A stretch of 64,000 bases of DNA from assembly GCF_900200035.1 (NCBI RefSeq), contig NZ_FZTC01000017.1, positions 248,001 through 312,000 on the forward strand, read 5' to 3'. Positions 45,870 to 58,329 of this stretch are shown here, piece after piece. The position numbers and the translations under genes are program-made. Positions within the stretch are counted from its first letter, which is position 1, and each line of letters starts with the position of its first letter. The notes beneath the pieces were generated by a model. That model saw only the letters and a program-made list of their open reading frames with translations, made no database searches and had not been told where the DNA came from. This stretch comes from Klebsiella grimontii. GTDB taxonomy: Bacteria > Pseudomonadota > Gammaproteobacteria > Enterobacterales > Enterobacteriaceae.

Positions 45870-46628
45870 GTGGCGGCAAAAGACAGAATTCAGGCCATTA
45901 AGCAAATGGTGGCTAATGATAAGAAAGTAGCGGTTTCTAATTTAAGCGCAATTTTTCAGGTCACAGAGGAAACGATTCGCCGCGATCTGGAAAAGCTTGA
46001 AGATGAAGGTTTTTTGACTCGCACGTACGGCGGCGCAGTATTAAATACCAGCGCGTTGTCCGATAATGTTCATTTTTATAAACGCGCAAAGTCTCATTTT
46101 GAAGAGAAACAGGTCATTGCCCGTAACGCCTTGCCGTTTATTAAAAATAAGACCACTATGGCCGCTGATTCCAGCAGTACCGCGATGGAGTTATTAAAAC
46201 TGCTGAAGGAAAGAAATGATCTCACGCTGCTGACCAATTCCGCGGAAGCCTTCCATGAACTGGCGCAGTCGGAAATAAACGTTGTTTCCACCGGCGGAGA
46301 GCTGAATAAAAATACGCTGTCGCTGCAGGGGCGGATCACCAAGGAAATTATCAGTCGTTATCATGTTGATATTATGGTGATGAGCTGCAAGGGTCTCGAT
46401 ATGCAAAGCGGGGCGCTGGACTCTAACGAAGCGGAAGCGGAAATCAAGAAAACCATGATCCGCCAGGCAACGGAAGTGGCGCTGCTGGTCGACCATTCAA
46501 AGTTCGATCGTAAAGCTTTCGTCCAGCTCGTGGATTTTAGTCATATTAATTACCTTATTACCAATAAGGCGCCGGGTGCACAGTGGATTGCATTCTGTAA
46601 AGAAAATAATATTCAACTCGTTTATTAA
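45870..46628 (+). CDS. ydjF: DeoR-family regulator YdjF
   Basis: A 252-residue DeoR-type repressor. The winged helix-turn-helix (VSNLSAIFQVTEETIRRDLE, LEDEGFLTRTYGGAVL) is followed by a sugar-phosphate sensor domain with MAADSSSTAMELL and SNEAEAEIKKTMIRQA. It matches E. coli YdjF (MAAKDRIQAIKQ). The start is GTG at 45870 with GAGG seven bases before it; a longer frame from 45813 is not supported. It presumably controls ydjL-G and itself. Confidence 0.93.
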   Translation: MAAKDRIQAIKQMVANDKKVAVSNLSAIFQVTEETIRRDLEKLEDEGFLTRTYGGAVLNTSALSDNVHFYKRAKSHFEEKQVIARNALPFIKNKTTMAADSSSTAMELLKLLKERNDLTLLTNSAEAFHELAQSEINVVSTGGELNKNTLSLQGRITKEIISRYHVDIMVMSCKGLDMQSGALDSNEAEAEIKKTMIRQATEVALLVDHSKFDRKAFVQLVDFSHINYLITNKAPGAQWIAFCKENNIQLVY

Positions 46629-46770
46629 CGTCACCGTTGGTCGTGTCGATATTGTTTTAGTTTGCACCTGGGCAATGCCATAAAAAATTAATGATGATGG
46701 ATCGCGCGGCAAAATTAACTCTGCCGCGAACGCCATACTTAATAATTTTAGCTGAATTTGAGGCATCCAG

Positions 46771-48126
46771 ATGGAACAATGTGACCCTATCGGCGCAAGA
46801 TTAGATCGCTTACCCTTATCACGATTTCATTTTCGTATTTTCGGCATTATTAGTTTCAGCTTATTAATCACCGGTTTTCTCAGCTATTCCGGCAACATAG
46901 TATTGGCAAAATTAGTCAGTAACGGTTGGTCAAATAATTACCTGAATGCGGCATTCACCTCAGCGCTGATGTTTGGCTACTTCATCGGCTCGCTGACCGG
47001 CGGTTTTATGGGTGATTATCTTGGCCGTCGCAAAGCCTTTCGCGTGAATTTACTTATCGTTGGAATCTCTGCCTGTGCGGCGACGTTTGTACCCAACATG
47101 TACTGGCTTATCTTTTTCCGCTGTCTGATGGGCTGCGGAATGGGTGCACTGATCATGGTGGGCTATGCCTCATTTACCGAATTTATTCCGCCCGCGGTGC
47201 GCGGAAAATGGTCCGCCCGGCTGTCGTTTGTCGGCAACTGGTCGCCCATGCTGTCGGCCGCCATCGGCGTCGTGGTGATTGCCTTTTTAAGCTGGCGGAT
47301 GATGTTTCTGCTCGGCGGCGCGGCAATGCTGCTGGCATGGTATCTGTCGGGGAAATATTTTATTGAGTCCCCCCGCTGGCTCGCAGGCAAGGGGCAACGA
47401 AACGCCGCTGAAAAACATCTCCTGCAGGTGGAGTTGCAAATCGAGAAAGAGAAAAGCATCACCTTACCGCCCTGGCAGGGGGCTGGCCCGGCGGAGCCGT
47501 GCGCGGAGAGCGGTTCGTTCTGGCTACTTTTTAAAGGCCAGATGCTGCGGCGGACGCTGGTGGCGATCACGGTCCTTATCGCCATGAACATTTCGCTCTA
47601 TACCATCACGGTGTGGATCCCAACGATTTTCGTCAATTCGGGGATCGACGTGACGAAGTCTATCTTGATGACCGCCATTATTATGATTGGCGCGCCGGTG
47701 GGGATATTTATCGCCGCGCTGATTATCGATCGTTTTCCGCGCCGATTATTTGGCTCCTCACTGCTGATGATTATCGCACTGCTCGGCTACGTCTACTCTA
47801 TTCAGACCGCGGAGTGGGCCATTCTAAGCTATGGTCTGGTGATGATCTTTTTCCTGTATATGTACGTCTGCTTTGCTTCCGCGGTGTATGTACCGGAGCT
47901 GTGGCCAACGCACCTCAGGCTACGCGGTTCGGGATTTGTTAACGCGATAGGAAGAATTGTCGCGGTATTTACCCCTTACGGCGTCGCGCTCCTGCTGACG
48001 CGCTACGGTTCGATTCGAGTTTTTATCGTCCTGGGCGTCATGCTGGTACTTTGCGCGCTGATTCTGTTTTGCTTTGGCATCGAAACGCGCAAAGTTTCGC
48101 TGGAAGAGATTTCAAGCCTTGGGTGA
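46771..48126 (+). CDS. ydjE: MFS transporter YdjE
   Basis: A 451-residue major-facilitator transporter, about the length of E. coli YdjE (452), with twelve helices. GDYLGRRKAF between helices 2 and 3 and PRWLAGKGQRNAAEKHLLQV in the central loop mark it as a sugar or organic-acid porter like YdjK, to which it is clearly paralogous (both open with MEQ and GARLDRLP). It lies 142 bases after ydjF, with a seven-base GC hairpin (CGCGGCA/TGCCGCG) in the spacer. Two paralogous porters in one cluster suggest two substrates or uptake plus export. Confidence 0.9.
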   Translation: MEQCDPIGARLDRLPLSRFHFRIFGIISFSLLITGFLSYSGNIVLAKLVSNGWSNNYLNAAFTSALMFGYFIGSLTGGFMGDYLGRRKAFRVNLLIVGISACAATFVPNMYWLIFFRCLMGCGMGALIMVGYASFTEFIPPAVRGKWSARLSFVGNWSPMLSAAIGVVVIAFLSWRMMFLLGGAAMLLAWYLSGKYFIESPRWLAGKGQRNAAEKHLLQVELQIEKEKSITLPPWQGAGPAEPCAESGSFWLLFKGQMLRRTLVAITVLIAMNISLYTITVWIPTIFVNSGIDVTKSILMTAIIMIGAPVGIFIAALIIDRFPRRLFGSSLLMIIALLGYVYSIQTAEWAILSYGLVMIFFLYMYVCFASAVYVPELWPTHLRLRGSGFVNAIGRIVAVFTPYGVALLLTRYGSIRVFIVLGVMLVLCALILFCFGIETRKVSLEEISSLG

Positions 48127-48139
48127 TGCTTTTGCGGAG

Positions 48140-48225
48140 TCCCGGAGGCGATGCTGCGCGTCTGTCCAGGATACGAAACCGCGCGGACCTGTCGCCCGGG
48201 CAAGGCGTTTTATGCCGCCCAGGGA
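48140..48225. repeat. REP pair between ydjE and pncA
   Basis: Two REP-type palindromes, CCCGGAGGCGATGCTGCGCG with CTGTCCAGG (48140-48170) and GCCCGGGCAAGGCG with ATGCCGCCCAGGG (48193-48225), lie between the convergent ydjE and pncA. Confidence 0.65.
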
Positions 48226-48256
48226 GGAAGACCGCACGGCGTCCTGTCGGCGGATT

Positions 48257-48898
48257 TTACACCTGGGTTTCTTCCCAGTCCGCCAACGTATACAGCGTTG
48301 CCCCCGCGGCGGCCATCTCCATAAACGCCAGATTGCTATCCTGCGGCTGAATATTCACCCCGCGGCAGCCGTCGGTAATCACGTTGACGGTATAGCCCAG
48401 ATTGAGGGCGTCGAGCACGGTAAACTTGACGCAGTAGTCGGTGGCGAGCCCCAGCACCGTTAGCTCGTTAATGCCGCGCTCGCGCAGCCACGCATCGAGC
48501 CGCGTTTTCTGCCGGTGACCGTTATCGAAAAAGGCGCTGTAGCTGTCAATGGACGGATTTTCGCCTTTATGGAATACGGCGGCAATATCTTGCTGTTTGA
48601 GCAGCGGATGCAGCGCCGCGCCTTCGCTATTTTGCACGCAGTGATCCGGCCAGAACGTTTGCTTCAGGCCGTCAAGCTCGCCCTGGGTATAGGGCTCAAC
48701 CTGATGCTGGCTGGCAAAGCTGCCGTGATTCGCCGGATGCCAGTCCTGGCTGGCAACCACCGTTTCGCCTCGTTGCAGGCTCCAGTCGATAAGCCGGTTG
48801 GCGACGTCCACCGTACTGTCGCCCTGCGGGACGGCAAGTGCGCCGCCGGCGCAAAAATCATTTTGTAAGTCGACCAGTAGCAGCGCGCGCTGGATCAT
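48257..48898 (-). CDS. pncA: nicotinamidase PncA
   Basis: A 213-residue isochorismatase-fold enzyme that hydrolyses nicotinamide to nicotinate and ammonia for NAD recycling. Catalytic residues: Asp10 (LLVDLQNDFCAGG), Lys in FHKGENPS, and Cys in LATDYCVKF; metal-binding Asp-His in SQDWHPANHGSFA. The ATG at 48898 follows AAGGAGG and matches E. coli length. Downstream of ansA on the same strand with ten bases between, so an operon. Confidence 0.95.
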   Translation of the reverse strand: MIQRALLLVDLQNDFCAGGALAVPQGDSTVDVANRLIDWSLQRGETVVASQDWHPANHGSFASQHQVEPYTQGELDGLKQTFWPDHCVQNSEGAALHPLLKQQDIAAVFHKGENPSIDSYSAFFDNGHRQKTRLDAWLRERGINELTVLGLATDYCVKFTVLDALNLGYTVNVITDGCRGVNIQPQDSNLAFMEMAAAGATLYTLADWEETQV

Positions 48899-48908
48899 GT
48901 GCTCCTCC

Positions 48909-49925
48909 TTACTCATCGGGTGTCAGTTCGCCGCGCAGATTCTCCTGCATGGCGTGACGGATAGCCGCCACGTCCAGATCCTGGCTCAGCAAATAGTGTA
49001 GCTTGGTCAGCGTGGCTTCGACGGTCATGTCAAAACCGCTAATCACGCCAGCCTGCGCCAGCGCGTTACCGGTGGCGTAGCCGCCCATATTGACCTTACC
49101 GGACATACACTGGGTCAAATTAACCACCACGATACCGCGCTGGTTGGCCTCGGTCAGGACCTGAATAAACTCGCCGTTCTGCGGCGCGTTGCCGACGCCA
49201 TAGGATCGCAGGATCAGCGCTTTGACCGGCTGGCGCAGGAAGTTGCGCACCACGTCGGCGGAAATGCCGGGATAAATCGTCACCACGCCAATCGGCTGCG
49301 GCGTAATGGGATGAACCATCAGTTCGCCGCTACCGTGCGGAGCGGGAGGCGTGCCGAGCCGGCGAATATGGATACCGGCTTCCAGCAGCGGCGCCAGGTT
49401 GGGCGATGCGAAGGCGTTAAAGCCATCGGCATGGGCCTTCGTCGTGCGGTTACCGCGGTAGAGGCGGTTATTGAAGAACAGCGACACTTCGTTAATCGGG
49501 TAGTTGGCGGCGACGTACAGCGCGTTGAGCAGATTGATTTGGCCATCAGAGCGCAGTTCGGCGAGCGGAATTTGTGACCCTGTCACAATAACCGGTTTCC
49601 CCAGATTTTCCAGCATGAAGGAGAGCGCCGAGGCGGTAAACGCCATGGTATCCGTGCCGTGGAGGATCACGAAACCGTCGTACTGGTCATAATGGTCGCG
49701 AATATCGTCGGCGATATGCTGCCAGTCTTCCGGCGTCATATCGGAAGAGTCCATTAACGGGGCGTATTCATGAATGGTGAAGTCCGGCATCTCCGGGCGG
49801 TGAAACTCGGGCATCAACGCCAGCTGGCGCTGTAAATGGCCGGAAACGGGGATATAGCCGTGTTCAGAACGCTGCATACCAATGGTGCCGCCGGTATAGG
49901 CAACGTAAATAGATTTCTTCTGCAT
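48909..49925 (-). CDS. ansA: cytoplasmic L-asparaginase I
   Basis: A 338-residue cytoplasmic asparaginase, the same length as E. coli AnsA, with low affinity for asparagine. The catalytic motifs are YVAYTGGTIGMQ and ILHGTDTMAFTASALSFM. No signal peptide, in contrast to ansB at 7 kb. The reading frame is open to 50000 but MQKKSIYVAYTGG at 49925 is the family start. First gene of ansA-pncA. Confidence 0.96.
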   Translation of the reverse strand: MQKKSIYVAYTGGTIGMQRSEHGYIPVSGHLQRQLALMPEFHRPEMPDFTIHEYAPLMDSSDMTPEDWQHIADDIRDHYDQYDGFVILHGTDTMAFTASALSFMLENLGKPVIVTGSQIPLAELRSDGQINLLNALYVAANYPINEVSLFFNNRLYRGNRTTKAHADGFNAFASPNLAPLLEAGIHIRRLGTPPAPHGSGELMVHPITPQPIGVVTIYPGISADVVRNFLRQPVKALILRSYGVGNAPQNGEFIQVLTEANQRGIVVVNLTQCMSGKVNMGGYATGNALAQAGVISGFDMTVEATLTKLHYLLSQDLDVAAIRHAMQENLRGELTPDE

Positions 49926-49985
49926 AGCATCGCTTAGGTTAAACGTAGACAGGCGCAGTATAGAGGGGCGGAAGAAAAAATAAAG

Positions 49986-50013
49986 TAAATGCCGCCCCAC
50001 GGGATGGGGCGGC
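49986..50013 (-). terminator. terminator of sppA
   Basis: On the minus strand GCCGCCCC and GGGGCGGC form an eight-base stem, followed by ATTTACTTT, immediately after the sppA stop. Confidence 0.75.
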
Positions 50014-50019
50014 AGAGGA

Positions 50020-51873
50020 TTAACGAATATTGGCGCAGGTTAAGCAGAACGCGTAGCGGTTCTGCGGATCGTTGAATGCCGCCAGCTTATCGCTCTCGGT
50101 TTTCACCGCATTGGCCGCCGCGGCGACCGGTGCGGGCAGATACGCCTGGACCGCTGCCGGCAGCGCCGCGCGAACGGAACCCGTCAGGCTATCGACGACC
50201 ATCGAGAAGAAGGTCGGCTCTTCCTGATAGTAGTTGATATGCCACTGTTTCAGCTTCGCCAGCTCGGCGGCTTTTGCCACCGCGTCGTCAAAGTCGCCAA
50301 GGCTGTCGACCAGGCCGTTCGCTTTCGCATCTTCACCGGTCCAGACGTGGCCCTGAGCGATTTGGTCGACTTTCTCCGGCGTGCTCTTACGCGCGTTCGC
50401 CACCAGGGTGATAAAGCGCTTGTAGCCGTTTTCGATGCTGAGCTGCATCAGCTGCTGCACTTCCGGCGGTAGTGCTTTGGTGGTGGAGACATCGGCCAGC
50501 GGCGAGGTGGCCACGCCGTCGGTATGGACGCCAATCGAGCCGAGGGTATTTTCGACGGTATTGATCACCCCAAAGATACCGATAGAGCCGGTAAGGGTGC
50601 TGGGGTTCGCGACGATATAATTCGCCGGGGTGGAGATCCAGTAACCGCCGGAGGCCGCCATGCCGCCCATCGATACCACAACCGGTTTTCCGGCCGCTTT
50701 CGCTGCCGCCAGCTCTTCGCGAATCATTTCTGAGGCGCTGACGCTGCCGCCCGGGCTGTTTACCCGCAGCACGATCGCTTTCACTTTCGGATCGAGGCGC
50801 GCGTCGCGGATCTGCGCGGCGGTGGTGTCGCCGCCGACGTTACCCGGCGTTTCTTCGCCATCCATAATCGCGCCGTTAGCAAAGATAACCGCAATCGCGG
50901 AACCCTGGTCGGCAGGCGTTTTGACGCTGTAATCGTAATAGCTGATCGCGCTGTAGTTGTTATCCGCTTTACTCCAGCCAAACTGCTTAGTCAGCGCTTT
51001 CTCGACCTCGGTGGAGGTGCCCAGCTCGTCAACCAGCTTGTTATCCAGCGCGTATTTAGCCGTGTCGCCATCGACTTTACGCAGGCCGTCAATCACGCCC
51101 TGAGCGCCGGGGAACAGCTGCTGTGCGGTGATCTGGCGGTTGGCGGCAATGGTGTTGAGGTAGTTTTGCCACAGCTCGCCGATCCAGCGGCTATCCGCTT
51201 CGCGCGCCGCCGGGGACATATCGTCGCGGATAAACGGTTCTACCGCTGACTTATAGGTGCCGACGCGGAACACATGGGTCGATACCTTGAGCTTGTCGAG
51301 CAGCGATTTATAGTACAGGCCGTTGGTCGCGAAGCCATGCAGGTCTACTTCGCCCTGCGGCGAAAGCCAGATCTTATTGGCGAAGCTGGCGAGATAGTAC
51401 TGACCCTGGCTGTAGCTGCTGCCGATGGCATATACCGGCTTGCCGCTATCGCGGAATTCGCGCAGCGCTTTACCGATATACTGCATCGATGGCTGATCGC
51501 CGCCGGCAAAGTTCTTCAGATCCAGCACGATACCGGTGATATTGCGGTCGTCTTTCGCCTGGCGAATGGTCTGCACAATATCGAACAGCGAGTTTTCCTG
51601 CAGGCGATCGGAGCTGGCGCCAAACAGCTGGCGGCCAATTACGCCAAGCTTGCTGCTGGCCGAGGGTTTATCGACCACCACGCCGGTGATATCCAGCAGC
51701 AGCGCGCCGCGGGTACTGTGCTCTGTCGTTGTGCTGCTGAACTGGGCCCAGATGCCGACGCAGGCCAGCACCAGCACCAGGAAAACCACGTTCAGTGCGA
51801 GCTGGCGAATGAAATTGAGCACGCGCCATGTCCATTTAAAAAATCCGGCGAGCAGTCGCCAAAGAGTTCGCAT
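50020..51873 (-). CDS. sppA: signal peptide peptidase A (protease IV)
   Basis: A 617-residue inner-membrane serine protease (E. coli 618) that degrades cleaved signal peptides. One N-terminal membrane helix (about 25-45), then two S49 domains. The catalytic Lys is in [11 protein letters not shown] of the first domain and the Ser nucleophile in [13 protein letters not shown] of the second; [16 protein letters not shown] is also conserved. It is divergent from ydjA. Confidence 0.95.
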   Translation of the reverse strand: MRTLWRLLAGFFKWTWRVLNFIRQLALNVVFLVLVLACVGIWAQFSSTTTEHSTRGALLLDITGVVVDKPSASSKLGVIGRQLFGASSDRLQENSLFDIVQTIRQAKDDRNITGIVLDLKNFAGGDQPSMQYIGKALREFRDSGKPVYAIGSSYSQGQYYLASFANKIWLSPQGEVDLHGFATNGLYYKSLLDKLKVSTHVFRVGTYKSAVEPFIRDDMSPAAREADSRWIGELWQNYLNTIAANRQITAQQLFPGAQGVIDGLRKVDGDTAKYALDNKLVDELGTSTEVEKALTKQFGWSKADNNYSAISYYDYSVKTPADQGSAIAVIFANGAIMDGEETPGNVGGDTTAAQIRDARLDPKVKAIVLRVNSPGGSVSASEMIREELAAAKAAGKPVVVSMGGMAASGGYWISTPANYIVANPSTLTGSIGIFGVINTVENTLGSIGVHTDGVATSPLADVSTTKALPPEVQQLMQLSIENGYKRFITLVANARKSTPEKVDQIAQGHVWTGEDAKANGLVDSLGDFDDAVAKAAELAKLKQWHINYYQEEPTFFSMVVDSLTGSVRAALPAAVQAYLPAPVAAAANAVKTESDKLAAFNDPQNRYAFCLTCANIR

Positions 51874-51886
51874 GTATTCTCCCTAA

Positions 51887-52591
<705 letters not shown>

Positions 52592-52603
52592 GTTCGTTCT
52601 TTA

Positions 52604-52740
52604 TGCCGGACGGGCCCGGCTCATCGCCGCCTCGGGTTGTAGCCCGGCTAAGCGCAGCGCGAGCCGGCTGGAAGTAGTGCCAGCGTATCAGACTCGACGC
52701 CTTTCCCGGAGGCGGTGCTGGCGCGCCTGTCCGGGCTACC
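52604..52740. repeat. cluster of three REP units after ydjA
   Basis: Three palindromic REP units stand in alternating orientation: 52604-52636, GTAGCCCGGCTAAGCGCAGC onward (52639-52670), and CCCGGAGGCGGTGCTGGCGC onward (52705-52740). This is a BIME. It fills the gap between the convergent ydjA and phosphatase genes. The middle unit is nearly identical, inverted, to one at 59458-59487. Confidence 0.8.
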
Positions 52741-52755
52741 AAACCGCGGACGACG

Positions 52756-53502
52756 TTACTTCTGTCGTTTCGCGAATTCGTCTTTCGCTTTCTGCAGCTG
52801 CTGCTGGAAGGCCGGATTGGTATGCAGCGTGGCAACCACTGCCGAACCGACGATACGCGCCGCGTCGACGTCGCTCTGCCAGTGATAGCCGCAGATCACC
52901 CGGCTTTCGCCCAGCTCAAAGCCGCGCTTAAGGATTTCGTTTTGCCGCTGGGGATTAATCTCAGCCAGCACCAGCGCGGTGGCCCAGCCGATAGAGGTGT
53001 GGCCGGAGGGGTAGGAGCCGTTTTTCGATAGCGTATCCTGTTCCTTGGTGTTACAGGTGGCGACGCCATAAAACGCAAACGGGCGAATGCGCATGTATTT
53101 CTCCTTCGCCCCACGCGTCGCCAGGTCGCCGGCATCTTCAATCATGTTGGTGAGCAGCTTGTGCAGCTCCGGCGCATCTTTGGCGGTAATAGGCGAGCCG
53201 AAGGCACCGGAGAAGGCGTTGGCGACGCCGCCGCCGCTCAGGTTTGCGTCTTCCGCCGCCAGTTTGCCGCGCTCGGTGCCGCGCAGCAGGCGTCCTTTCT
53301 CATACATTGCCTGATCGTTTAAAAACGCGATACTGCCCACCTCCGGCGGCGGCGGTAGCAGCGCGAGGCTGTCGATAGCCTGCGCATTGGTCAGATAGTA
53401 GAGATCGGGCTTGGTGGTGACGTCGTTACCGGCGGGAACCAGGGCGAAAGCGTTGATGGAGAAGAAACTGGCCAGGCAAACGGCGAGAACACGCTTTTTC
53501 AT
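52756..53502 (-). CDS. phoC: periplasmic class A non-specific acid phosphatase (PhoC/PhoN type)
   Basis: A 248-residue phosphatase with signal peptide [20 protein letters not shown]. It has the complete family signature K-x6-RP ... PSGH ... SR-x5-H-x3-[20 protein letters not shown] and [12 protein letters not shown]. It removes phosphate from many organic esters in the periplasm. The gene lies between ydjA and selD, where E. coli has none; such enzymes are common in Klebsiella, Raoultella and Morganella. The symbol follows that family. A Pho-box-like sequence lies about 50 bases upstream. Confidence 0.92.
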   Translation of the reverse strand: MKKRVLAVCLASFFSINAFALVPAGNDVTTKPDLYYLTNAQAIDSLALLPPPPEVGSIAFLNDQAMYEKGRLLRGTERGKLAAEDANLSGGGVANAFSGAFGSPITAKDAPELHKLLTNMIEDAGDLATRGAKEKYMRIRPFAFYGVATCNTKEQDTLSKNGSYPSGHTSIGWATALVLAEINPQRQNEILKRGFELGESRVICGYHWQSDVDAARIVGSAVVATLHTNPAFQQQLQKAKDEFAKRQK

Positions 53503-53550
53503 TAAAATTTCCTTACGTTGTTATATGTCCAGAGAAAACAGAATTTATGC

Positions 53551-53568
53551 TTGTCATATTTCTGTCAT
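53551..53568 (+). promoter_or_regulatory. Pho-box-like direct repeat upstream of phoC
   Basis: TTGTCATATTTCTGTCAT has two TGTCA-type repeats at an eleven-base period and matches the PhoB consensus CTGTCATAWAWCTGTCAY at 16 of 18 positions. It reads toward selD, opposite to the usual orientation for phoC, so which gene it serves is open. Confidence 0.55.
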
Positions 53569-53729
53569 TTTTTAGTAAAGGGTAAAATCACGTTGAAAAA
53601 GCGGGCCCGCATCGCAAAATCGGTTTTTTGTCTGCTTAATGAGCAACCATACGCGATTTCGGACTGTCGCACTTACCACTCCGCCGTTTGGGCGCTACCA
53701 TAGCGGGATTGCAATGACAGGAGATGTCC

Positions 53730-54773
53730 ATGAGCGAGCAAACCATTCGTTTAACGCAATACAGCCACGGAGCCGGTTGCGGGTGTAAAATTTCCCCTAA
53801 AGTGCTGGAAACTATCCTGCAAAGCGACCAGGCCAAATTTATCGACCCAAATCTGCTGGTGGGCAACGAAACCAGCGATGATGCCGCCGTCTACGATCTC
53901 GGCAACGGTACGTCGATCGTCAGCACCACCGACTTTTTTATGCCGATCGTCGACAATCCGTTCGACTTTGGGCGCATCGCGGCGACCAACGCCATCAGCG
54001 ATATTTTCGCCATGGGCGGTAAGCCGATTATGGCGATCGCTATTCTCGGCTGGCCCATCAATACCCTGGCGCCGGAAATTGCCCGTCAGGTGGTTGAGGG
54101 CGGTCGTTTTGCCTGCCAGCAGGCGGGGATCGCGCTGGCCGGGGGCCACTCGATTGATGCGCCTGAACCCATCTTCGGTCTTGCGGTGACCGGCGTGGTT
54201 CCGACCGAGCGGGTGAAGAAAAACAGCACCGCGCAGGCCGGCTGCAAGCTGTATCTCACTAAACCGCTGGGTATTGGCGTGCTGACCACCGCGGAGAAAA
54301 AGTCGCTGCTGAAGCCAGAGCACCAGGGGCTGGCGACGGAAACCATGTGCCAGATGAACCTCGTTGGCTCGGCATTTGCCCATATCGACGGCGTGAAGGC
54401 GATGACTGATGTGACCGGCTTCGGGCTGCTGGGCCATCTCAGCGAAGTGTGCCGCGGCGCGGGCGTACAGGCGCAGCTTACCTATGCAGATATCCCGAAA
54501 CTGCCCGGCGTGGAAGCCTACATCGCGGCGGGCGCGGTGCCGGGCGGTACCGGGCGTAATTTCGCCAGCTACGGTCATCTGATGGGCGATATGCCGCCAG
54601 AGTGGCGCGATCTGCTGTGCGATCCGCAAACTTCCGGCGGTCTGCTGCTGGCGGTAGCGCCGGAAGCCGAGGCTGAGGTGCAGGCAGCCGCCGCTGAGTT
54701 TGGTATCACGCTTAGCGCTATCGGCGAGCTGGTAACCGCCCGCGGCGGACGCCCCATGATTGAGATCCGTTGA
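53730..54773 (+). CDS. selD: selenide, water dikinase (selenophosphate synthetase)
   Basis: A 347-residue enzyme that makes selenophosphate from selenide and ATP for selenocysteine and selenouridine. Catalytic Cys17 and Lys20 lie in [12 protein letters not shown]; the ATP-binding blocks [20 protein letters not shown] and [14 protein letters not shown] follow. ATG 53730 has AGGAG seven bases before it; the in-frame ATG at 53724 lies within that site. topB starts five bases after its stop, so the two are an operon as in E. coli. Confidence 0.96.
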   Translation: MSEQTIRLTQYSHGAGCGCKISPKVLETILQSDQAKFIDPNLLVGNETSDDAAVYDLGNGTSIVSTTDFFMPIVDNPFDFGRIAATNAISDIFAMGGKPIMAIAILGWPINTLAPEIARQVVEGGRFACQQAGIALAGGHSIDAPEPIFGLAVTGVVPTERVKKNSTAQAGCKLYLTKPLGIGVLTTAEKKSLLKPEHQGLATETMCQMNLVGSAFAHIDGVKAMTDVTGFGLLGHLSEVCRGAGVQAQLTYADIPKLPGVEAYIAAGAVPGGTGRNFASYGHLMGDMPPEWRDLLCDPQTSGGLLLAVAPEAEAEVQAAAAEFGITLSAIGELVTARGGRPMIEIR

Positions 54774-54777
54774 TTTC

Positions 54778-56733
54778 ATGCGGCTGTTTATTGCAGAAAA
54801 ACCGAGTCTCGGCCGCGCCATCGCCGAGGTTCTGCCAAAACCGCATCGCAAAGGCGACGGCTATATTGAGTGCGGTAACGGGCAGGTGGTCACCTGGTGC
54901 ATCGGTCACCTGCTGGAGCAGGCCCAGCCCGATGTCTATGATGCGCGCTATGCGCGCTGGAACCTGCTCGACCTGCCGATCGTGCCGGAAAAGTGGCAGC
55001 TCCAGCCTAAGCCATCGGTGACCAAACAGCTTAACGTGATTAAGCGTCTGCTCGGCGATGCGCAGGAAGTCATTCATGCCGGTGACCCGGACAGAGAGGG
55101 TCAACTGCTGGTGGATGAGGTACTTGACTATCTGCAGCTGGCGCCGGAAAAGCGTCAGCAGGTGCAGCGCTGTCTGATCAACGATCTTAACCCGCAGGCG
55201 GTGGAGCGGGCGATTAACCGCCTACGCGCCAACAGCGAATTTGTACCCCTGTGCGTCTCGGCGCTGGCCCGCGCCCGCGCCGACTGGTTGTACGGGATCA
55301 ATATGACCCGCGCGTATACCATCCTTGGCCGTAACGCCGGTTATCAAGGGGTGCTATCGGTCGGACGCGTGCAAACGCCGGTGCTGGGGCTGGTGGTACG
55401 CCGCGATGAAGAGATTGAAAACTTCGTCGCTAAAGATTTCTTCGACGTAAAGGCGCATATCGTTACCCCCAAGGATGAGCGTTTTGTCGCCACCTGGGTG
55501 CCCAGCGAGGCCTGTGAACCGTACCAGGATGAAGAGGGACGGCTGCTGCATCGCTCGCTTGCCGAGCACGTCGTCAAGCGCATTGAGGGCCAGCCGGCGA
55601 CGGTCACCGCTTATAACGATAAGCGGGACTCTGAGCCAGCGCCGCTGCCGTTCTCCCTCTCGGCGCTGCAGATTGAAGCCGCGAAGCGCTTCGGCTTTAG
55701 CGCGCAGAACGTGCTGGATATCTGCCAGAAGCTGTATGAAACCCATAAACTGATTACCTATCCGCGTTCGGATAGCCGCTACCTGCCGGAAGAGCATTTT
55801 GCCGGGCGCCATGCGGTGCTGAACGCCATCAGCGTGCACGCTGCGGATCTGCTGCCGCAGCCGGTGGTGGATCCGGAGATCCGCAACCGCTGCTGGGACG
55901 ATAAAAAGGTCGATGCCCACCACGCGATTATTCCGACCGCCCGCAGCTCGCAGGTGAAGCTCAGCGACAACGAAGAGAAGGTTTACGGCCTGATTGCCCG
56001 CCAGTATCTGATGCAGTTCTGCCCGGATGCGGTGTTCCGCAAATGTCAGATCGATCTCGACATCGCCAACGGCAAGTTCGTTGCCAAAGCGCGTTTTCTG
56101 GCGGAAGCGGGCTGGCGAACCCTGCTGGGCAATAAAGAGCGCGACGAAGAGAACGACGGCATGCCGCTGCCGGTGGTGGCAAAAGATGACGAGCTGCTGT
56201 GCGAAAAAGGCGAAGTGGTGGAGCGGCAGACCCAGCCGCCGCGTCACTTTACCGACGCCACGCTGCTGTCGGCGATGACCGGCATCGCCCGCTTTGTGCA
56301 GGATAAAGACCTGAAGAAGATCCTGCGCGCAACGGACGGCCTCGGTACGGAGGCGACCCGCGCCGGCATTATCGAACTGTTGTTCAAGCGCGGCTTCTTA
56401 ACCAAGAAAGGGCGCTATATCCACTCAACCGACGCCGGGAAGGCGCTGTTCCATTCGCTGCCTGAAATGGCGACGCGCCCGGATATGACCGCCCACTGGG
56501 AGTCGATTCTGACGCAAATCAGCGAGAAGCAGTGCCGCTATCAGGACTTTATGCAGCCGCTGGTCGGTACCCTGTTCCAGCTTATCGACCAGGCCAGGAG
56601 CACGCCGGTACGCCGCTTCCGCGGAATTGTGGCGCCGGGCGACGGCAAGAAAAGCTTTAGTAAGGGGAAAGGCCGAGCCAAAGCGAAAGATAAAAAATCC
56701 GCCTCCGGCCCCGCGGCGGAAAGCCCGCAATAA
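54778..56733 (+). CDS. topB: DNA topoisomerase III
   Basis: A 651-residue type IA topoisomerase (E. coli 653). The Toprim domain opens with [20 protein letters not shown] and has [15 protein letters not shown] as its metal site; the catalytic Tyr is in [15 protein letters not shown] near residue 328. The C-terminal tail is Lys/Ser-rich ([15 protein letters not shown]), consistent with DNA or RNA contact. It decatenates replicating chromosomes. Starts five bases after selD. Confidence 0.96.
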   Translation: MRLFIAEKPSLGRAIAEVLPKPHRKGDGYIECGNGQVVTWCIGHLLEQAQPDVYDARYARWNLLDLPIVPEKWQLQPKPSVTKQLNVIKRLLGDAQEVIHAGDPDREGQLLVDEVLDYLQLAPEKRQQVQRCLINDLNPQAVERAINRLRANSEFVPLCVSALARARADWLYGINMTRAYTILGRNAGYQGVLSVGRVQTPVLGLVVRRDEEIENFVAKDFFDVKAHIVTPKDERFVATWVPSEACEPYQDEEGRLLHRSLAEHVVKRIEGQPATVTAYNDKRDSEPAPLPFSLSALQIEAAKRFGFSAQNVLDICQKLYETHKLITYPRSDSRYLPEEHFAGRHAVLNAISVHAADLLPQPVVDPEIRNRCWDDKKVDAHHAIIPTARSSQVKLSDNEEKVYGLIARQYLMQFCPDAVFRKCQIDLDIANGKFVAKARFLAEAGWRTLLGNKERDEENDGMPLPVVAKDDELLCEKGEVVERQTQPPRHFTDATLLSAMTGIARFVQDKDLKKILRATDGLGTEATRAGIIELLFKRGFLTKKGRYIHSTDAGKALFHSLPEMATRPDMTAHWESILTQISEKQCRYQDFMQPLVGTLFQLIDQARSTPVRRFRGIVAPGDGKKSFSKGKGRAKAKDKKSASGPAAESPQ

Positions 56734-56758
56734 AAAACCCCGGGAAACCGGGGTTTAT
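56732..56758. terminator. bidirectional terminator between topB and gdhA
   Basis: AACCCCGG-GAAA-CCGGGGTT is a perfect stem with a GNRA-type loop. Minus-strand reading gives six T after it; plus-strand reading gives TTTATCT. It serves both convergent genes. Confidence 0.9.
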
Positions 56759-56803
56759 CTCGATATCATCCGAACCTGCGCCGGGTTCGAAGAAATATCC
56801 GTC

Positions 56804-58162
<1,359 letters not shown>

Positions 58163-58329
58163 TTATGGTTGTGGTTGCGTCTATTTATTATGATTCGGCC
58201 CTTGAAAAAGCCGATTTTCCGACTATACCATCGGAAATCGTTAGTTAAGCAAGGAAAAATTGTTCAGAAAGCAAAATTTATAATCAGGCGGTGCTCATAA
58301 TCAAAAGCGATGACTGCCGCCAGACAAAA

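Noticed and set aside
53518-53703. 61-codon plus-strand frame after the Pho-box-like site
   Set aside because: No ribosome site or homologue; it is probably leader sequence of selD, although the nearby Pho box keeps a small transcript possible.
53751-54851. 366-codon minus-strand frame across selD
   Set aside because: Antisense to selD and the start of topB, with no domain or start signal.
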